In this document: piece by piece, positions 48,777 through 57,557 of the stretch | Layout: every line of letters begins with the position of its first letter | Numbering within the stretch: the stretch's first letter is position 1 | Assembly: GCF_030271835.1 (NCBI RefSeq) | Contig: NZ_CP127389.1 | Coordinates: forward strand, 1,214,001-1,278,000 | Length of the DNA stretch: 64,000 nt | DNA from: Proteus appendicitidis | GTDB lineage: Bacteria; Pseudomonadota; Gammaproteobacteria; Enterobacterales; Enterobacteriaceae | Reading direction: 5' to 3' | The notes under the pieces: model-generated | What the model saw: the letters and a program-made list of their open reading frames with translations, nothing else | Told to the model about the DNA's origin: nothing | The model's database searches: none | Position numbers and translations under genes: made by a program

Positions 48777-49619
48777 TTAGCATTCACAAGGCAGGGCGCT
48801 TTCAGCACCCCATTGCGCCCAAGAGCCGTCATAAAGCGCAATAGATTGGCAACCTAATACCGTTAACGCTAAAAATAAAATTGCTGCTGTCATACCAGAG
48901 CCACAAGTGACAATAATCGGTTGTGATAAATTCACATCTGCGAGTTCAAAAATTTGTTTTAGCTCTGCGTTGCTTTTCAATTGCCCATTAACAACAAGCT
49001 CATTCCACGGAACGTTTTTACTGCCGGGAATATGCCCGCTGCGTAGCCCCGGGCGAGGCTCCGGCGCTCTGCCATAAAAACGATCAGCAGAACGTGCATC
49101 AACCATCTGTTTTTGCTTGGTCGCGAGATTATCAAGAAGTTGCTGTTTATTGGCATAACGTTGGGCGTGACGTTCAACCACAAAAGGCGAAGTTGCTGGC
49201 GTAGCAATAGTTTCACCTTGTTGGGTTTCAAATCCAGCATCAATCCATGCTTGTAGACCGCCAGCAAGAATACGCACATTACGACAACCTAATGTTGTCA
49301 ATGTCCACCAACCTCGTGGCGCTGAAAATAAATTGCCTTGATCATAAATAATGACTGTTGTGGTATTAGAAATACCTAGTTGCGTCAAGGTTTCTGAAAA
49401 TAACACATCGGATGGCAACATATGTGGCAATGTTGTTGTTTTATCGGCAATCTCATCCAAGTTAAAAAAGTGAGCATGAGGAATATGACGCTCAAGATAA
49501 TATTTTTGATAATCAATATCTTGTGTTGGCATTGGTGCGCTAACATCAAGGATCACAAGGTCGCTATCATTTTGATGTTCAAATAGCCACTGGGGCGTGA
49601 CAAAGTAATCATATTCCAT
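48777..49619 (-). CDS. sseA: 3-mercaptopyruvate sulfurtransferase
   Basis: A 280-residue protein with two rhodanese domains. The C-terminal one carries the catalytic loop CGSGMTA (Cys near residue 238), close to the CGSGVTA of E. coli SseA. The N-terminal domain is non-catalytic (WLFEHQNDSDLVILDVSA). It transfers sulphur from 3-mercaptopyruvate to thiols or cyanide. It lies 13 bases downstream of the small membrane protein gene, and the two may share a transcript. Confidence 0.93.
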   Translation of the reverse strand: MEYDYFVTPQWLFEHQNDSDLVILDVSAPMPTQDIDYQKYYLERHIPHAHFFNLDEIADKTTTLPHMLPSDVLFSETLTQLGISNTTTVIIYDQGNLFSAPRGWWTLTTLGCRNVRILAGGLQAWIDAGFETQQGETIATPATSPFVVERHAQRYANKQQLLDNLATKQKQMVDARSADRFYGRAPEPRPGLRSGHIPGSKNVPWNELVVNGQLKSNAELKQIFELADVNLSQPIIVTCGSGMTAAILFLALTVLGCQSIALYDGSWAQWGAESALPCEC

Positions 49620-49632
49620 AGTGCAACCTCAT

Positions 49633-49818
49633 TTATTTTGTGGACGGTGAACTGTCGGGTATTGCTGGAAATTGTTGCGCTGGCGATGTTTCAGGTAGCG
49701 CTTGTTTGTCTTCTATTGGTGTCGTTGAACGGGTATAAATATTTAATCCCGCAAGGAAAACGCCACCGATAGAGCCAAAAGCAAGTAGTGCGATAATAAC
49801 GATAATTATTTTTTTCAT
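49633..49818 (-). CDS. Small single-pass membrane protein, function unknown
   Basis: About 61 residues from the ATG at 49818 (MKKIIIVIIALLAFGSIGG); an ATG at 49827 would add three. One N-terminal hydrophobic helix is followed by a proline/serine-rich, probably periplasmic tail ending SSPSTK. It resembles no family I can name. It is just upstream of sseA in the same direction, suggesting co-expression. No strong ribosome-binding site is seen. Confidence 0.55.
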   Translation of the reverse strand: MKKIIIVIIALLAFGSIGGVFLAGLNIYTRSTTPIEDKQALPETSPAQQFPAIPDSSPSTK

Positions 49819-49961
49819 AATGTTCATTTGCAGATGAATGTTGCGCAAAAGTATATCTAGATATGAGGTTGAAACAAGCGCTAAGTCTCCAAATTGAGGA
49901 AAAATATAGAATAAAAAAGAGACGTTCTATCGCGTTAAATAGGATGAATGAAGATGTAAAA

Positions 49962-49989
49962 AAGGCTATTTACCTACATAAATAGCCTT
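49962..49989. terminator. Perfect hairpin in the sseA/dcuC intergenic region
   Basis: AAGGCTATTTA pairs with TAAATAGCCTT around CCTACA. It may be a second terminator for the gene at 50132 or a backup for the opposite strand; the T-tract on the minus side is four bases. Confidence 0.6.
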
Positions 49990-50043
49990 AATTACAGTAC
50001 AAGTTGTGTTATTGGTTTCAATCAAAGGTTACAGTCAATGATA

Positions 50044-50085
50044 AGAAAAAATCCCTTAAATTCAGGAGTAAATGAATTTAAGGGA
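50044..50085 (-). terminator. Terminator of the DcuC-family gene
   Basis: TCCCTTAAATTC (50052-50063) pairs with GAATTTAAGGGA (50074-50085). On the minus strand it is followed by TTTTTT, so it ends transcription from the gene at 50132. Confidence 0.85.
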
Positions 50086-50131
50086 AAGGGGTAACGCAAC
50101 TTAAGACTTCATTTAAAATGCAACGCAATTT

Positions 50132-51499
50132 TTACGAGTAGAGGAACCAGAATGTCATTGCTAAGTTCACAATGGCAGCCACAGCCATAGGAATAGCGGT
50201 TCGTTTAACGATTTGGAATGGTGAAACATTCGCAATACCTGCAATGGCAACAATGGCTGCGGTAATCGGTGAAACCGTACGACCAAAGCTTGTCATGATT
50301 TGCATTGGTAAAATTAAGGTAATGACATCCACTTTTAAGAAGGCTGCAATTTTGGGTGTTAAGGCTGCAAATGAGAAGAAAGCAGCATTACCAGAACCCA
50401 TTAAGAATGCGGCTAATGCAAGGATCGCACTCATCACAATAATCATCGCGGCAATACCAAAACCCGCATCTTGAGCAGAGCTAATGAGTGTATCGACAGC
50501 ACCACTTTTTAGTAATCCGTTCGCAAAGAATTCACCAGATACAATAAGTGATACCACTAAGACAAATTGCTTACCCATACCTTCGAAGAACAACATAAAG
50601 CTGTTCATCACCGCTTTTGCATCACGTAAGCGAACATATTCAAAAAGAAGTGCAATTACTGTACTAATGATCATTGCCGTGGTGACTTCTAATTTAATAT
50701 AAGGGTGCAGCAAAGGGCTGAAGCCGATAATTAGAATTAAAGGGATCACAGGTAATAAGGCATAAGACAGTGGAATTTTGTTTCCTTCTTCTTTTACGGC
50801 ATCAATTGTTGTTGGGTCAAAAACAAATCCTTCACGTTTATCCCACCAGCGTTGAATAAAGAAATGGGTGATCGCAACAGCAATAATAATAGGAATAGTA
50901 ATAGGTAACTGGTGCTGAACAAAATAAACGGCAGGTTCAATATCCGCTGTTTTTGCCGCCATAATGACGTTACCAGAGCCGGGACCATGGTCGATAAATT
51001 GGCAACATCCAATAACTGCTAAAGCAGAAAGAGGGCTAATACCAGAACGAATTAAAATCGGATACATGGTGACCATTAATAGCATTCCCAAACCAGCATG
51101 ACTTGGAATAAAAATAACCAAGATTTGGGTAACTAAAAATGAAATAACCAACAGTAAATAAGGCGATTTAATTGCTTTTAAAGGTTTTTCAAAAATAGCG
51201 AATAAAGCACGGCTTGCGCCAACGTGTTCCATATAACGAGAGAAACCCGCAATAGCCATTAATGTTAAACCTAGCCCCGCTAAGCGAGAACTCATAATAT
51301 CCGTAAAGATTTGGAAAATATCAAAATACTTAAATTGCGTTGATTTATTTTCTGGTAATAACGGATTAAGGTCGAGAGAAGCAGTTAGGAGCAATAGCAA
51401 CAAGCCCCCGAGTAATAATACTGGCTGAGGCTTATAACCTCTAGCCAGTAAATAAACCACCAACGCTGTTACCAGCGCGGCAATGATTAAACCTGTCAT
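50132..51499 (-). CDS. DcuC-family C4-dicarboxylate carrier
   Basis: A 455-residue inner-membrane transporter with about 12 hydrophobic helices. It is related to DcuC (for example the IFIPSHAGLGMLLMVTMYPI and CCQFIDHGPGSGNVIMAAK regions). DcuC carries succinate/fumarate out of or between compartments in anaerobically growing cells. It lies 33 bases downstream of the PLP-enzyme gene and forms an operon with it. The cluster next to it contains a fumarate-type lyase, so export or exchange of fumarate or succinate, or uptake of a C4-bearing substrate, is plausible. Confidence 0.82.
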   Translation of the reverse strand: MTGLIIAALVTALVVYLLARGYKPQPVLLLGGLLLLLLTASLDLNPLLPENKSTQFKYFDIFQIFTDIMSSRLAGLGLTLMAIAGFSRYMEHVGASRALFAIFEKPLKAIKSPYLLLVISFLVTQILVIFIPSHAGLGMLLMVTMYPILIRSGISPLSALAVIGCCQFIDHGPGSGNVIMAAKTADIEPAVYFVQHQLPITIPIIIAVAITHFFIQRWWDKREGFVFDPTTIDAVKEEGNKIPLSYALLPVIPLILIIGFSPLLHPYIKLEVTTAMIISTVIALLFEYVRLRDAKAVMNSFMLFFEGMGKQFVLVVSLIVSGEFFANGLLKSGAVDTLISSAQDAGFGIAAMIIVMSAILALAAFLMGSGNAAFFSFAALTPKIAAFLKVDVITLILPMQIMTSFGRTVSPITAAIVAIAGIANVSPFQIVKRTAIPMAVAAIVNLAMTFWFLYS

Positions 51500-51532
51500 A
51501 GTGAATTCCCCGGTAATGGTGCAATATTTTTG

Positions 51533-52708
51533 TTATTTGTTTAATACTGAAAAAGCTTGTGTAATATCTGCAATGAGATCTTCTGTTGCCTCCAGACCAA
51601 TATGTAAACGCACAAAAGGACCATGCCCTTCGCGCCAATCAGAGGCACTTCTTGCCCCAACAACATTGGCAGGTAAAGCAAGGCTTTCAAATCCGCCCCA
51701 AGATGCCCCAATACCAAAAAGCTCAAGAGCATCAATAAATTGTTCTGATTGTTTAGCGGTATAACCTTGTTTAAATTCAATGGTTAATAAACCATTGCTG
51801 CCTTTACAATCACGTTTCCATAAATCATGACGAGGATGATTAGGTAATTCAGGGAACCACACTTTTTCAACTTCAGGGCGTGTTTCTAGCCATTGCGCAA
51901 TAGCAAGAGCAGATTTTCCATGAGCGGCAATACGTTGTCCCAGTGTTCTCATGCCACGAAGCACTAATGCTGCATCATCAGGGCTACTGGCTTGGCCTAA
52001 TGCTTCAGGCAATGCACCAATTTTTTCCCACGCTTTTTCATTTGCAACCATAATGCCCATCATCACATCAGAGTGGCCGCATAAATATTTAGTCGCTGCA
52101 ATAACTGAGACGTCGGCACCTAATTCCAATGGGTTATAAAGCCATGCGGAACCCCATGTATTATCAACACCAACAGGAATATTTCTTTCATGCGCAATAC
52201 GGCAGATTTCAGGTAAATCGAGCATTTCATAAAGTAATGAACCTGGTGATTCGACAAAAATAAGCTGTGTATTGTCTTGAATTTTTTGCTCAAAATCTGA
52301 ACCGTCTGTTTTAAAGAAGCTATAAGCAATGTTATTGGGTTCAAGAAAAGCGGAGGCAATTTTACGCACAGGTTCATAAACAGAGTCTGCAAATAATACA
52401 TGACCACCACTACGCGCATATCCCATAATGGTCACTGCGATAGCAGCCAATCCGGTAGGGAACAATTGAGCGCGATGACCACCTTCTAGCTCTGTCACTA
52501 ACGCTTCTAGTGCAAAAGCGGTTTCAGTACCACGCGCGCCGTAACTCAATACGCGTTCTGTCGCACGACGATCACGGACATCACGCCAGCTTTTAATAGA
52601 ATCAAAAACAATAGTACTGGCTCTCATAACAGGTGGATTAACTGGACCTGAGGTTTTAATTTCTTGGCGTCCACTGTGTATTAGTTTTGTTTGTTTATTT
52701 TGTTTCAT
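51533..52708 (-). CDS. Cystathionine beta-lyase-like PLP enzyme (Cys/Met metabolism family)
   Basis: 391 residues from the ATG at 52708, with GGAGAT upstream. Fold-type I PLP enzyme of the trans-sulfuration family: YGARGTETAFALE, the VDNTWGSAW PLP-Asp segment, and TKYLCGHSDVMMG with the Schiff-base lysine (about residue 207). This VDNTW.S form is typical of MetC-type beta-lyases. It may act as a cystathionine or cysteine beta-lyase. Its position next to a fumarase-type lyase suggests a dedicated catabolic role rather than general methionine synthesis. Confidence 0.82.
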   Translation of the reverse strand: MKQNKQTKLIHSGRQEIKTSGPVNPPVMRASTIVFDSIKSWRDVRDRRATERVLSYGARGTETAFALEALVTELEGGHRAQLFPTGLAAIAVTIMGYARSGGHVLFADSVYEPVRKIASAFLEPNNIAYSFFKTDGSDFEQKIQDNTQLIFVESPGSLLYEMLDLPEICRIAHERNIPVGVDNTWGSAWLYNPLELGADVSVIAATKYLCGHSDVMMGIMVANEKAWEKIGALPEALGQASSPDDAALVLRGMRTLGQRIAAHGKSALAIAQWLETRPEVEKVWFPELPNHPRHDLWKRDCKGSNGLLTIEFKQGYTAKQSEQFIDALELFGIGASWGGFESLALPANVVGARSASDWREGHGPFVRLHIGLEATEDLIADITQAFSVLNK

Positions 52709-53116
52709 TATTAATATCTCCAAATATAGAAATAGAGTTCCCCGGTAATTAAATAAAACCTTTAATTACTTTTTGCTCTGCGCTTATTCTGTTTCTATTA
52801 TTTATAACAAACTTATTTATTTTTAAAATAGCTATTTTTTAAAAATGATGATCTTCCTCTAACTTTTTAGCATTAATTATTCTAATTAAATCTTAAATAA
52901 CATTTAAGATTCAAAAGTTATAAGTAATAAATAAAGAATTATTTATAACATATTGAATTGGTGTTACTTTTTAATTGATTAGAAATATTTTAAATTAGAT
53001 TAAAATTATCAAAGTGTTTTTATTGAGATTATATTGCATAAATAAAATAACAATCTAACAAGTCGTTTGATTAAAAAAACGATTTTTTTATTATTCTTTT
53101 AACAGGGGAAATAATT
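52709..53116. other. Divergent control region of the accessory metabolic cluster
   Basis: A 408-base, extremely AT-rich region between divergent operons (PLP enzyme-dcuC leftward, lyase-MmgE/PrpD rightward). It must hold both promoters and probably the LysR-regulator site. I see no strong palindrome that I can assign. An AGGGGAA ribosome-binding site precedes the lyase start. Confidence 0.5.
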
Positions 53117-54484
53117 ATGGGAACCAGCGTTTTTGATTCGGTTTTATTAAAGAATTTATGGTCAACAGAAGAAATGAGAACTATTTTTTCTGATAAAACC
53201 AGAATGCAAAATTGGCTTGATTACGAAGCCGCATTAGCGATTGAGCAAGCTGAATTAGGTTTGATCCCAAAAGATGCTGCAAAAGTGATTGCAGATACCG
53301 CAAAACTTGAAAAGCTTGATATGGATTATATCTTAGAACAAGTGCGTTTGACGCGCCATCCATTAGTGCCAACTATTCGCGGTTTAGAACATGCTTGCCC
53401 TGAACATTACGGTGAATATGTTCACTTTGGTCCCACCACACAAGATGTGATTGATACAGGTCTTGTACTGCAACTTAAAGATGCTCATCAGACTTTCCTT
53501 CGTGATATCAAAATATTAGGTCGTTCATTATTATCATTAAGTGAAAAACACCGAAATACACCTATGGTAGGGCGCACATTAGCACTACAAGCATTGCCAA
53601 TTACTTTTGGCCATAAAACTGCGATTTGGTTAACAGAATTAGCGCGTCATTATCAACGTCTTAAAGAAATTGAACCGCGTTTATTTGTCGGTAGTGTCGT
53701 GGGTGCTGTGGGCACAAAAGCCTCTTTAAGTGATAAAGCCGATGAATTAGAAGCGCGTGTGTTAAAACGCTTAGGCTTAGATGTGCCTGAAATTTCATGG
53801 CAACCTGCGCGTGATAGATTCAGCGAATATGGCATGTTGATTGGCTTAATTAGCGGTACATTAGGTAAAATTGCTAATGAAATTTTGATATTAGCACATA
53901 ACGAAATTGATGAATTATCAGAGCCTTTCAGTAAAGGGCAAGTTGGCTCTTCGACGATGCCTCATAAGCGCAATCCGGCTATTGTTGAAAATGCCGCTTG
54001 TGTCAGCAACACCTTAAAAGCAAACCTTTCTGTTTTAACCGATATGATGAAACATCAACACGAACGTGATGGCGCAATCTGGAAAATGGAATGGAAAATC
54101 ATGCCAGAACTGTGCCTAATGCTGTCTGTTATTTTTGATAATATGAAAACAGTATTAGGCGGGTTAAATGTTCATGTTGAAAAAATGCGCAAAAATATGG
54201 ATATTTTGGGCGGCTTTATGCTGGCTGAACGAGTGATGTTTGCATTATCTGATAAAGCAGGTAAACAAACGGCACATGAAATTGTGTATGAAGCATCAAT
54301 GTCAGGGCAAGAAGAGGGTATTACCTTTGTAGAAGCGATTAATCGTGATACCCGTATTCGTGATCATATTACGCAAGAAGAACTTGATGCCTTGTTAGAT
54401 CCAACGACTTATGTGGGGAATGCGCCAGCTCAGGTTGATCGCGTTGTCGCACAAACCAAAGCCTCTGGCTGGTTAAATGACTAA
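53117..54484 (+). CDS. Fumarase/aspartase-superfamily lyase (adenylosuccinate lyase/PcaB-like)
   Basis: A 455-residue all-helical lyase. The three family regions are present: FGPTTQDVIDTG (region 1), KTAIWLTELAR (region 2) and the signature loop GSSTMPHKRNPAIVENAA (about 276-293) containing the catalytic Ser. Members cleave a C-N, C-O or C-S bond and usually release fumarate. It is not a standard PurB, FumC, AspA or ArgH by overall sequence. Described relatives include lyases for iminodisuccinate, EDDS and S-(2-succino)cysteine. With an MmgE/PrpD gene 82 bases downstream, a succinyl-adduct lyase is the favoured inference. Confidence 0.8.
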   Translation: MGTSVFDSVLLKNLWSTEEMRTIFSDKTRMQNWLDYEAALAIEQAELGLIPKDAAKVIADTAKLEKLDMDYILEQVRLTRHPLVPTIRGLEHACPEHYGEYVHFGPTTQDVIDTGLVLQLKDAHQTFLRDIKILGRSLLSLSEKHRNTPMVGRTLALQALPITFGHKTAIWLTELARHYQRLKEIEPRLFVGSVVGAVGTKASLSDKADELEARVLKRLGLDVPEISWQPARDRFSEYGMLIGLISGTLGKIANEILILAHNEIDELSEPFSKGQVGSSTMPHKRNPAIVENAACVSNTLKANLSVLTDMMKHQHERDGAIWKMEWKIMPELCLMLSVIFDNMKTVLGGLNVHVEKMRKNMDILGGFMLAERVMFALSDKAGKQTAHEIVYEASMSGQEEGITFVEAINRDTRIRDHITQEELDALLDPTTYVGNAPAQVDRVVAQTKASGWLND

Positions 54485-54565
54485 GTGACTTAATTACATC
54501 CAACCTTCTTATTATCTAAAAGCCGGTGATATTGCTGGCTTTTTCTTATCTATTTCGAGGTGTTT

Positions 54566-55945
54566 ATGACATTAAGTCAGCAGTTAGCTCAATTTATTAC
54601 TACAACCACATTTTCTGATTTACCAGAGCAAGTAGTGAGCCGAGCCAAAATTCATTTATTAGATACATTAGGCGTTGCTTTGGCTGGCAGTGTGCAACAA
54701 AGTGCAATTCAAGGGCGACAAGGTGTTGCTTTTTTACCTGATAGTCAAGGTGATATCCCGATTTGGGGAAGTTCACAAACGGCAAGTACAATCGTAGCAG
54801 CCCTTGCCAATGGTATTGCAGCTCATGCTTTAGATTTTGATGATACACATACCGATTCCATTACACATGGTAGTGCAGTATTAACACCGATTGCTTTTGC
54901 ATTGGGTGAAGCTATCGGTGCATCATCACAAGATATTTTAACGGCATGGGTGATTGGCTGGGAAGTCGCTGCCAGAGTAGGCTTAGCAAGTCATAGCGGA
55001 TTTCATCAGCGTGGTTTTCATGCCACCGCAATTGCCGGCATTTTTGGTGCAACGGCTTGTGCTGCTTCACTATTAAAATTAACGCCTGAACAAACTGTGA
55101 ATGCATTAGGGTTAACAGGAAGCCAAGCCGGAGGGGTGGCTGAATATCTTACTAATAGCTCATCTTCTAAATGCTTTCATGCGGGATGGGCTGCGCAATC
55201 AGGTATTATCGCAGCATCATTAGCAAAAGGTGGAATGACAGGTCCTGAAACAATATTTGAAGGTCGTTATAGCCTTTATCAAACACATGGTATCCGAGAG
55301 CAAGCGCAACCAGAGCAAGTCGCATTGGGATTAGGTAAGGTATGGGAATTTTTAAATGTCTCTATTAAACCTTATCCGGTGTGCCATTTTGCTCATGCAA
55401 CGGTTGATTGCGGGCGTAATTTGCTGAAAAAAGGGATCACCGCTGATGATATCGAGAGTGTCGAGTGTGTTGTCGATCCGGTAGCAGCTGCCTTGATTTG
55501 CGAGCCACCTGAAACAAAATGGGCGCCTCAAACAGCTTATGGCGCTAAATTTAGTTTACCGTGGTTATTTGCTGCGGGCTTTTTAGATAATGCTTTAACG
55601 CTATCTTCATTATTACCTGAAAACCTCCAACGGGAAGATATTCAATCGTTAGCGAAGCGGGTAAGTTATCGTTATCCCGAAAAAGGAGAAATTCCATTTC
55701 CTACCTATTTCCCCGGATTAATTTTCGTAACATTAAAAAATGGCGAGAAGCTCACGGAGAGATTAGATATTCAGTATGGTAATCCGAAAAATCCAATGGT
55801 AGATAAAGATGTGATCAGTAAATTTTACGATAATGCATCTTTGGTGATAGACGCTGAACAATCGGCACAATTAGTTGAAAAAATACTGCATTTCGACAAT
55901 GTAACCATTTCAGAAATAACACAATTATTACGTGTTAAAGAATAG
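54566..55945 (+). CDS. MmgE/PrpD-family protein (possible epimerase/isomerase)
   Basis: 459 residues from the ATG at 54566, with GAGG upstream. MmgE/PrpD fold: LLDTLGVALAGS near the start, ANGIAAHALDFDDTHTDSITHGS, LGLTGSQAGG, KCFHAGWAAQSG, and YPVCHFAHATVD. The family includes 2-methylcitrate dehydratase, aconitate-type enzymes and iminodisuccinate epimerase. No prp genes are nearby, and the partner gene is a fumarase-type lyase. An epimerase that presents the right stereoisomer to the lyase is therefore a reasonable, unproven role. Confidence 0.8.
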   Translation: MTLSQQLAQFITTTTFSDLPEQVVSRAKIHLLDTLGVALAGSVQQSAIQGRQGVAFLPDSQGDIPIWGSSQTASTIVAALANGIAAHALDFDDTHTDSITHGSAVLTPIAFALGEAIGASSQDILTAWVIGWEVAARVGLASHSGFHQRGFHATAIAGIFGATACAASLLKLTPEQTVNALGLTGSQAGGVAEYLTNSSSSKCFHAGWAAQSGIIAASLAKGGMTGPETIFEGRYSLYQTHGIREQAQPEQVALGLGKVWEFLNVSIKPYPVCHFAHATVDCGRNLLKKGITADDIESVECVVDPVAAALICEPPETKWAPQTAYGAKFSLPWLFAAGFLDNALTLSSLLPENLQREDIQSLAKRVSYRYPEKGEIPFPTYFPGLIFVTLKNGEKLTERLDIQYGNPKNPMVDKDVISKFYDNASLVIDAEQSAQLVEKILHFDNVTISEITQLLRVKE

Positions 55946-55984
55946 AAGGTTAAGCCGAAATAATACAAATAAGATGATTGTATG

Positions 55985-56011
55985 AAGGATTGGTTTTATC
56001 TACCAATCCTT
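55985..56011. terminator. Bidirectional terminator
   Basis: AAGGATTGGT pairs with ACCAATCCTT around a 7-base loop, between the converging MmgE/PrpD and FabZ-like genes. Confidence 0.8.
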
Positions 56012-56014
56012 TAT

Positions 56015-56440
56015 CTATTGCCTTGCGCACATAAATTCAGATGTACAAACTATCTTTTCCCCAATTTTCACCGTACCTGAAAAGCTCACAATAGTGCGTC
56101 GCTGCCGGCGAAACTGGATCTCAATAAGTAGCTGATCGCCTGCTTTTACCACATCATAAAACCGAGCATTTTTTATGCTGGCAAAATAGCATCGCTGATC
56201 TTCACCCATGGGTGAAAGATAGTAATGTGCAAGAATGCCCGAAGCTTGAGCCATGCTTTCAAGGAGTAATAAAGGTGGGTAAAACTCGCCAAAAACAACG
56301 GTGTCATTGGTTGTGATATTTTTAATGGCGGTTAATTTGCCACTGGCAAGTTCAGCGGGCGTAGAAATAACGCGATCAATTAATAAGAATGGATAACGAT
56401 GAGGCAATATTTCCATTATTTCACTGACGGAAATGGGCAT
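56015..56440 (-). CDS. FabZ-like hotdog-fold protein lacking the catalytic histidine
   Basis: 141 residues from the ATG at 56440, with GAGGAG seven bases upstream. The fold pattern is FabZ-like: ILPHRYPFLLIDRV at 11-24 and LLLLESMAQASG at 57-68. The dehydratase His of the GHFP motif is replaced (GEFYPP, Glu52), while the helix glutamate (Glu61) is kept. It therefore may not be a normal 3-hydroxyacyl-ACP dehydratase. It could bind acyl-ACP/CoA or carry out a different reaction. It lies downstream of the DHDPS-like gene in the same direction. Confidence 0.75.
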   Translation of the reverse strand: MPISVSEIMEILPHRYPFLLIDRVISTPAELASGKLTAIKNITTNDTVVFGEFYPPLLLLESMAQASGILAHYYLSPMGEDQRCYFASIKNARFYDVVKAGDQLLIEIQFRRQRRTIVSFSGTVKIGEKIVCTSEFMCARQ

Positions 56441-56625
56441 ACATTTTCTCCTCGTTATGATGATAGAACAAATCGTTTTTACAATAAAAGTGGCTATTAT
56501 TCCATTCTTATTCAATATGGTACAGTATTGAGCTATGTTTTAGATAAGAAATTTTGGTTAAGTGGATAACAAAGACCAGAATAAGAAAAATCCAGCCTTT
56601 GTTATTTCTAAATAAGAATAGCTTA

Positions 56626-57507
56626 TTAATCAAGGCGAGCAATAATTTGGCGTAAATCGTTCATTGCTGCTTCATTTAGTGGCTCTTGCGGCAAAATAGG
56701 GGAGCCAACTTCAAAACCTTGAATATTTAGGGATGCTTTAATACATGATGCGAGCGAGTATTTTGTAAACGCTTCATTGATTTGCCACATCTCTTTTTGT
56801 TTTGCTAATGCTGTATCAAAATCGCCTTTTGTTGCGAGTTCATACAGTTCAACACATTGCTTTGGTAATACACAAGCTGGTCCTGCCATCCAACCTACAC
56901 CGCCAAGTTTTAACACTAACAACGGAATATGAGCTGAAGCACTAAATATTTTAACGCGCTCGCCAAAAGTATTGATCATGGTGAGTAAGCGACCTGTATT
57001 GCTTGATGCATCTTTAATATATTCAATATTCGGGATATAGCTAAGTTCATTGAATAAAGAAATAGGAAGGACATCACCCAAAAGCCCCGGATTGGTATAA
57101 ATGGTCATGGATTTTTCAGGAAACGCTTCGGCGATAGTTTGGAAATAACCCGCTTGTGCAGTTTCGCTTAATGGGTACATTTTTTGTGAAATCAATACCA
57201 TGCCATCAACGCCTAATTGGGCATATTGTTCAGCTTGATGACAAGCATCTGCGGTTGAAAAGCCCGCAACACCCGCAATAACAGGAACACGACCTGCTGT
57301 TTGATCAACAGTAATACGCACAATTTCATTTCGTTGCGCTTGAGAGAGATAAGCGTATTCCCCTGTGCTACCTAAGGGGCTTAAACCATGAACGCCACAC
57401 GCGATCAAATGATCGATCAATCGACGCAATGAGGATTCAAGAACAGTGCCTTTTGTTTGATCAATAGGGGAAACAAGATAAGGAAAAATACCATGAAAAT
57501 GGGTCAT
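56626..57507 (-). CDS. DHDPS/N-acetylneuraminate lyase family protein
   Basis: A 293-residue class I aldolase with a TIM-barrel. It has the family blocks SPLGSTGEYAYLS (about 41-53), the Tyr of IYTNPGLLGD, and the Schiff-base lysine in YIKDASSNTG (about 165). It is distinct from the housekeeping DapA by its cluster context. Members add or remove pyruvate (retro-aldol or dehydratase). Substrate unknown. It follows the LysR gene by 50 bases on the same strand. Confidence 0.85.
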   Translation of the reverse strand: MTHFHGIFPYLVSPIDQTKGTVLESSLRRLIDHLIACGVHGLSPLGSTGEYAYLSQAQRNEIVRITVDQTAGRVPVIAGVAGFSTADACHQAEQYAQLGVDGMVLISQKMYPLSETAQAGYFQTIAEAFPEKSMTIYTNPGLLGDVLPISLFNELSYIPNIEYIKDASSNTGRLLTMINTFGERVKIFSASAHIPLLVLKLGGVGWMAGPACVLPKQCVELYELATKGDFDTALAKQKEMWQINEAFTKYSLASCIKASLNIQGFEVGSPILPQEPLNEAAMNDLRQIIARLD

Positions 57508-57557
57508 AATCGGTGTCCTATTTTAATATGTTATTGCTATGATTTTATCTATTTTGG

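Noticed and set aside
53117-54484. Calling the lyase PurB (adenylosuccinate lyase) or PcaB.
   Set aside because: Superfamily motifs are shared, but there is no purine or protocatechuate gene context and the sequence does not follow enterobacterial PurB; the MmgE/PrpD partner suggests a different substrate.
54566-55945. Calling the MmgE/PrpD protein 2-methylcitrate dehydratase (PrpD).
   Set aside because: No prpB, prpC or prpE is nearby, and the neighbouring lyase argues for another role.
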